A stretch of DNA of 8,317 nucleotides. Source: an uncultured Sphingomonadaceae bacterium (GTDB lineage: Bacteria > Pseudomonadota > Alphaproteobacteria > Sphingomonadales > Sphingomonadaceae). The DNA lies in the NCBI GenBank assembly GCA_937920575.1, contig CAKZSF010000183.1, positions 1 through 8,317 of the forward strand, written 5' to 3'. This document shows, one piece after another, positions 6,961-8,317 of the stretch. The stretch's first letter is position 1; each line of letters starts with the position of its first letter. The notes under the pieces are model-generated. The model was given only the letters and a program-made list of their open reading frames with translations, was not told where the DNA came from and did not search any database. A program made the position numbers and the translations under genes.

Positions 6961-7386
6961 CTATTTCCCCCCGCCCTTTCGCATCAACGTGAAAACACCG
7001 CTCATCGTCATCAAGATCGTCTCGGCGTCATAGATCTTGCCTGAAACATGCGCCTGACGACCGCCGATCCGGTCCATCTGCGCATCGGCAACAATCCAGC
7101 GTCCTATGACAGCTGGCGACAAAAAATTGACGGTCATCGAGCTCGTGACGACTGGTACAGGCGGCTGCTCACTCGCATAAGCCTGATAGGACAGCGCCAC
7201 ATCGGCGAGGGTTGCCAGCACCCCGCCATGAGCCGCCTCGCGGTAATTGCGGTGATGGTCTGCCAGTCTGAGCCCTACCAAGGTGCGATCACCGACAATC
7301 TTGAGCCAATACGGGCCGCCATGATCGAGAAAACCCGGCGTGAAATTCGCAGGTTCGAAACCGTCTTCGGACGTGTAATCAATCAC
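6961..7386 (-). CDS. PaaI-type hotdog-fold acyl-CoA thioesterase
   Basis: A 141-residue single hotdog domain of the PaaI / YdiI thioesterase family, which hydrolyses aromatic or medium-chain acyl-CoA thioesters in the cytoplasm. The signature region runs HHRNYREAAHGGVLATLADV (44-63). It contains N47, the H53-G54-G55 motif and the acidic D62 expected to act in catalysis. The later TSSMTVNFLSPA strand is also typical. Length is normal for the family and no second domain is present. The start is GTG at 7386, chosen because it is preceded by AAGGGA at a 7-nt distance and because the frame closes at a TAA (7425-7423) with no ATG between. It converges on the SnoaL-like gene and is divergent from the acyl-CoA ligase. 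A CoA-recycling or proof-reading role for the pathway is plausible. Confidence 0.93.
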   Translation of the reverse strand: MIDYTSEDGFEPANFTPGFLDHGGPYWLKIVGDRTLVGLRLADHHRNYREAAHGGVLATLADVALSYQAYASEQPPVPVVTSSMTVNFLSPAVIGRWIVADAQMDRIGGRQAHVSGKIYDAETILMTMSGVFTLMRKGGGK

Positions 7387-7492
7387 CGGAATATCCCTTC
7401 GCTCGCCGCGCCTCGCTAGCCATTATGCCAATAGAGGGTTTTGCGCTGCTGCCTAAAGAATGAGGTCAAAATTGGCTTGAGGGAAAAGCACT
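7387..7492. promoter_or_regulatory. Divergent regulatory region between thioesterase and acyl-CoA ligase
   Basis: A 106-bp gap between divergent starts that should hold two promoters. A perfect 6-bp inverted repeat, GCCAAT (7427-7432) and ATTGGC (7471-7476), lies across it with centres 44 bp apart. CATAAT on the minus strand (7429-7424) resembles a -10, but no matching -35 is seen at normal spacing. The ligase ribosome binding site (GAGGGA, 7479-7484) is at the right end. Confidence 0.4.
7394..7399 (-). promoter_or_regulatory. Ribosome binding site supporting the GTG start of the thioesterase
   Basis: On the minus strand AAGGGA precedes the GTG at 7386 by 7 nt. The only nearby ATG (7423-7421) is in another frame and opens a 14-codon reading frame that ends just past the GTG. 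Confidence 0.65.
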
Positions 7493-8317
7493 ATGGCTGA
7501 CATCGAAGCGCAAATTGCCCAGTGCGACACCATTATCGATATAGTGCGGATGCGCGGTGCGCATTGCGGTTCGGCGAATGCCTTCACCTTTGGCGATGAG
7601 GTGATGGATTTTGCCGCGCTTAATCAAGGCAGCAACCGTGCAGCGCAGGCCTTGCTTGCCGCAGGGGTGAAGAAGGGCGACCGGATCGCTTACCTTGGCA
7701 AGAACCACCATCTCTATTTCGAAGCCTTCATTGGCGCAGCCAAGATTGGCGCGGTGATGACGCCGGTCAACTGGCGGCTGGCGCCGCCCGAAGTTGCCTA
7801 CATTCTTGATAATTGCGAAGCTGAGACTGTCTTTATCGGCGACGGCTTTCAAGAGATGCTGGGCAAAGTGCGCTCCGAATGCCCGCGTGTTAAAACGGTT
7901 ATCGGAATTGATGCAGGTTACCATGGTGTCGACGGCGATGTTGCCGATTATCGCAGTTGGCGCGATGCGCACTCAGCCGAAGATCCGCAACTGGAAATAG
8001 GGGAACACGATCCGTTCCTTCAACTTTACACCTCTGGCACGACTGGCCGCCCGAAAGGCGCGGTGATGACGCATCGCAGCATCCTGTCATCGCGTCTTAG
8101 CGGCGATGGCAGCGGCGAGCCATTGCGCGAATGGCAAGAGCCAATTGAAAACGATGTTAGCCTGCTCGCCATGCCTTGTTTCCACATCAGCGGAACGGGC
8201 AATGGATTGGCCAATCTAACGTCGGGCACAAATTCGATTGTGCTGACCGAATATGATCCCGCGCAAGCGCTGGACCTGATCGAGAAGTATCCGATTTCGA
8301 AGCTCTTTCTTGTGCCC
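7493..8317 (+). CDS. AMP-dependent acyl-CoA synthetase (acyl-CoA ligase), 3' end outside the window
   Basis: The first 275 codons of an ANL-superfamily acyl-CoA ligase, which activates a carboxylic acid with ATP and CoA by way of an acyl-adenylate. The frame stays open to the last base. The ATG follows GAGGGA by 8 nt. The hallmark phosphate-binding motif LYTSGTTGRPKG is at 178-189, and the MPCFHISG segment (227-234), equivalent to the substrate-side LPLFHxxG motif of fatty- and aryl-CoA ligases, follows. The earlier GVKKGDRIAYLGKN and GAVMTPVNWRLAPPEVAYIL stretches are typical of the long-chain-acyl and cinnamoyl-CoA ligase branch. About half of the usual 500-550 residues is missing, including the later adenylation motifs and the mobile C-terminal domain, because the window ends. 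The substrate is not readable. It would supply the CoA ester for beta-oxidation-like steps of the pathway (inference). Confidence 0.95.
   Translation, partial: MADIEAQIAQCDTIIDIVRMRGAHCGSANAFTFGDEVMDFAALNQGSNRAAQALLAAGVKKGDRIAYLGKNHHLYFEAFIGAAKIGAVMTPVNWRLAPPEVAYILDNCEAETVFIGDGFQEMLGKVRSECPRVKTVIGIDAGYHGVDGDVADYRSWRDAHSAEDPQLEIGEHDPFLQLYTSGTTGRPKGAVMTHRSILSSRLSGDGSGEPLREWQEPIENDVSLLAMPCFHISGTGNGLANLTSGTNSIVLTEYDPAQALDLIEKYPISKLFLVP

Noticed and set aside
7466..7972. Open frame of 168 codons on the minus strand
   Set aside because: It is antisense to the acyl-CoA ligase, whose plus-strand translation carries unmistakable family motifs.

Overview
The window reads as a catabolic gene cluster from an alphaproteobacterium, most likely Sphingomonadales (Erythrobacter, Novosphingobium or Sphingopyxis type). 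The assignment is inferred from gene content: a large TonB-dependent receptor next to a Rieske oxygenase, several NTF2/SnoaL-fold proteins, an NmrA-type reductase, a zinc-free MDR oxidoreductase, a PaaI-type thioesterase and an acyl-CoA ligase. Codon use is moderately GC-rich and even across the genes, with no sign of a recent insertion. I see no tRNA, rRNA, CRISPR array, insertion sequence, phage gene or transcriptional regulator.

Layout. (1) 33-2459 (+) is a complete outer-membrane TonB-dependent receptor, closed by a good intrinsic terminator at 2488-2521. (2) 2619-3842 (+) is a Rieske-type ring-hydroxylating oxygenase alpha subunit with its own gap and ribosome binding site. (3) 5266-3851 (-) is a two-gene unit, NmrA-family reductase then NTF2-like protein, which runs tail to tail into the oxygenase gene with 8 bp between stops. 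(4) 5415-6949 (+) is a second two-gene unit, MDR oxidoreductase then SnoaL-like protein, joined by an ATGA overlap and divergent from unit 3 across a 148-bp gap. (5) 7386-6961 (-) is a PaaI-like thioesterase, tail to tail with unit 4 (11 bp). (6) From 7493 (+) runs an acyl-CoA ligase that leaves the window at its right edge after 275 codons.

How they may work together (inference). The receptor could import a poorly soluble or large organic compound. The Rieske enzyme would hydroxylate it, the reductase and NTF2-fold pairs would dehydrate, isomerise or reduce the oxidised ring or side chain, and the ligase and thioesterase would manage CoA activation and release. This fits degradation of a cyclic hydrophobic compound (aromatic, terpenoid or steroid), but the sequence does not identify the substrate. 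No ferredoxin, ferredoxin reductase or dedicated oxygenase beta subunit is present, so the oxygenase must take its electron-transfer partners from elsewhere. The most striking structural feature is the mirrored pair of divergent units, each holding one NAD(P)-dependent oxidoreductase followed by one NTF2-fold protein.
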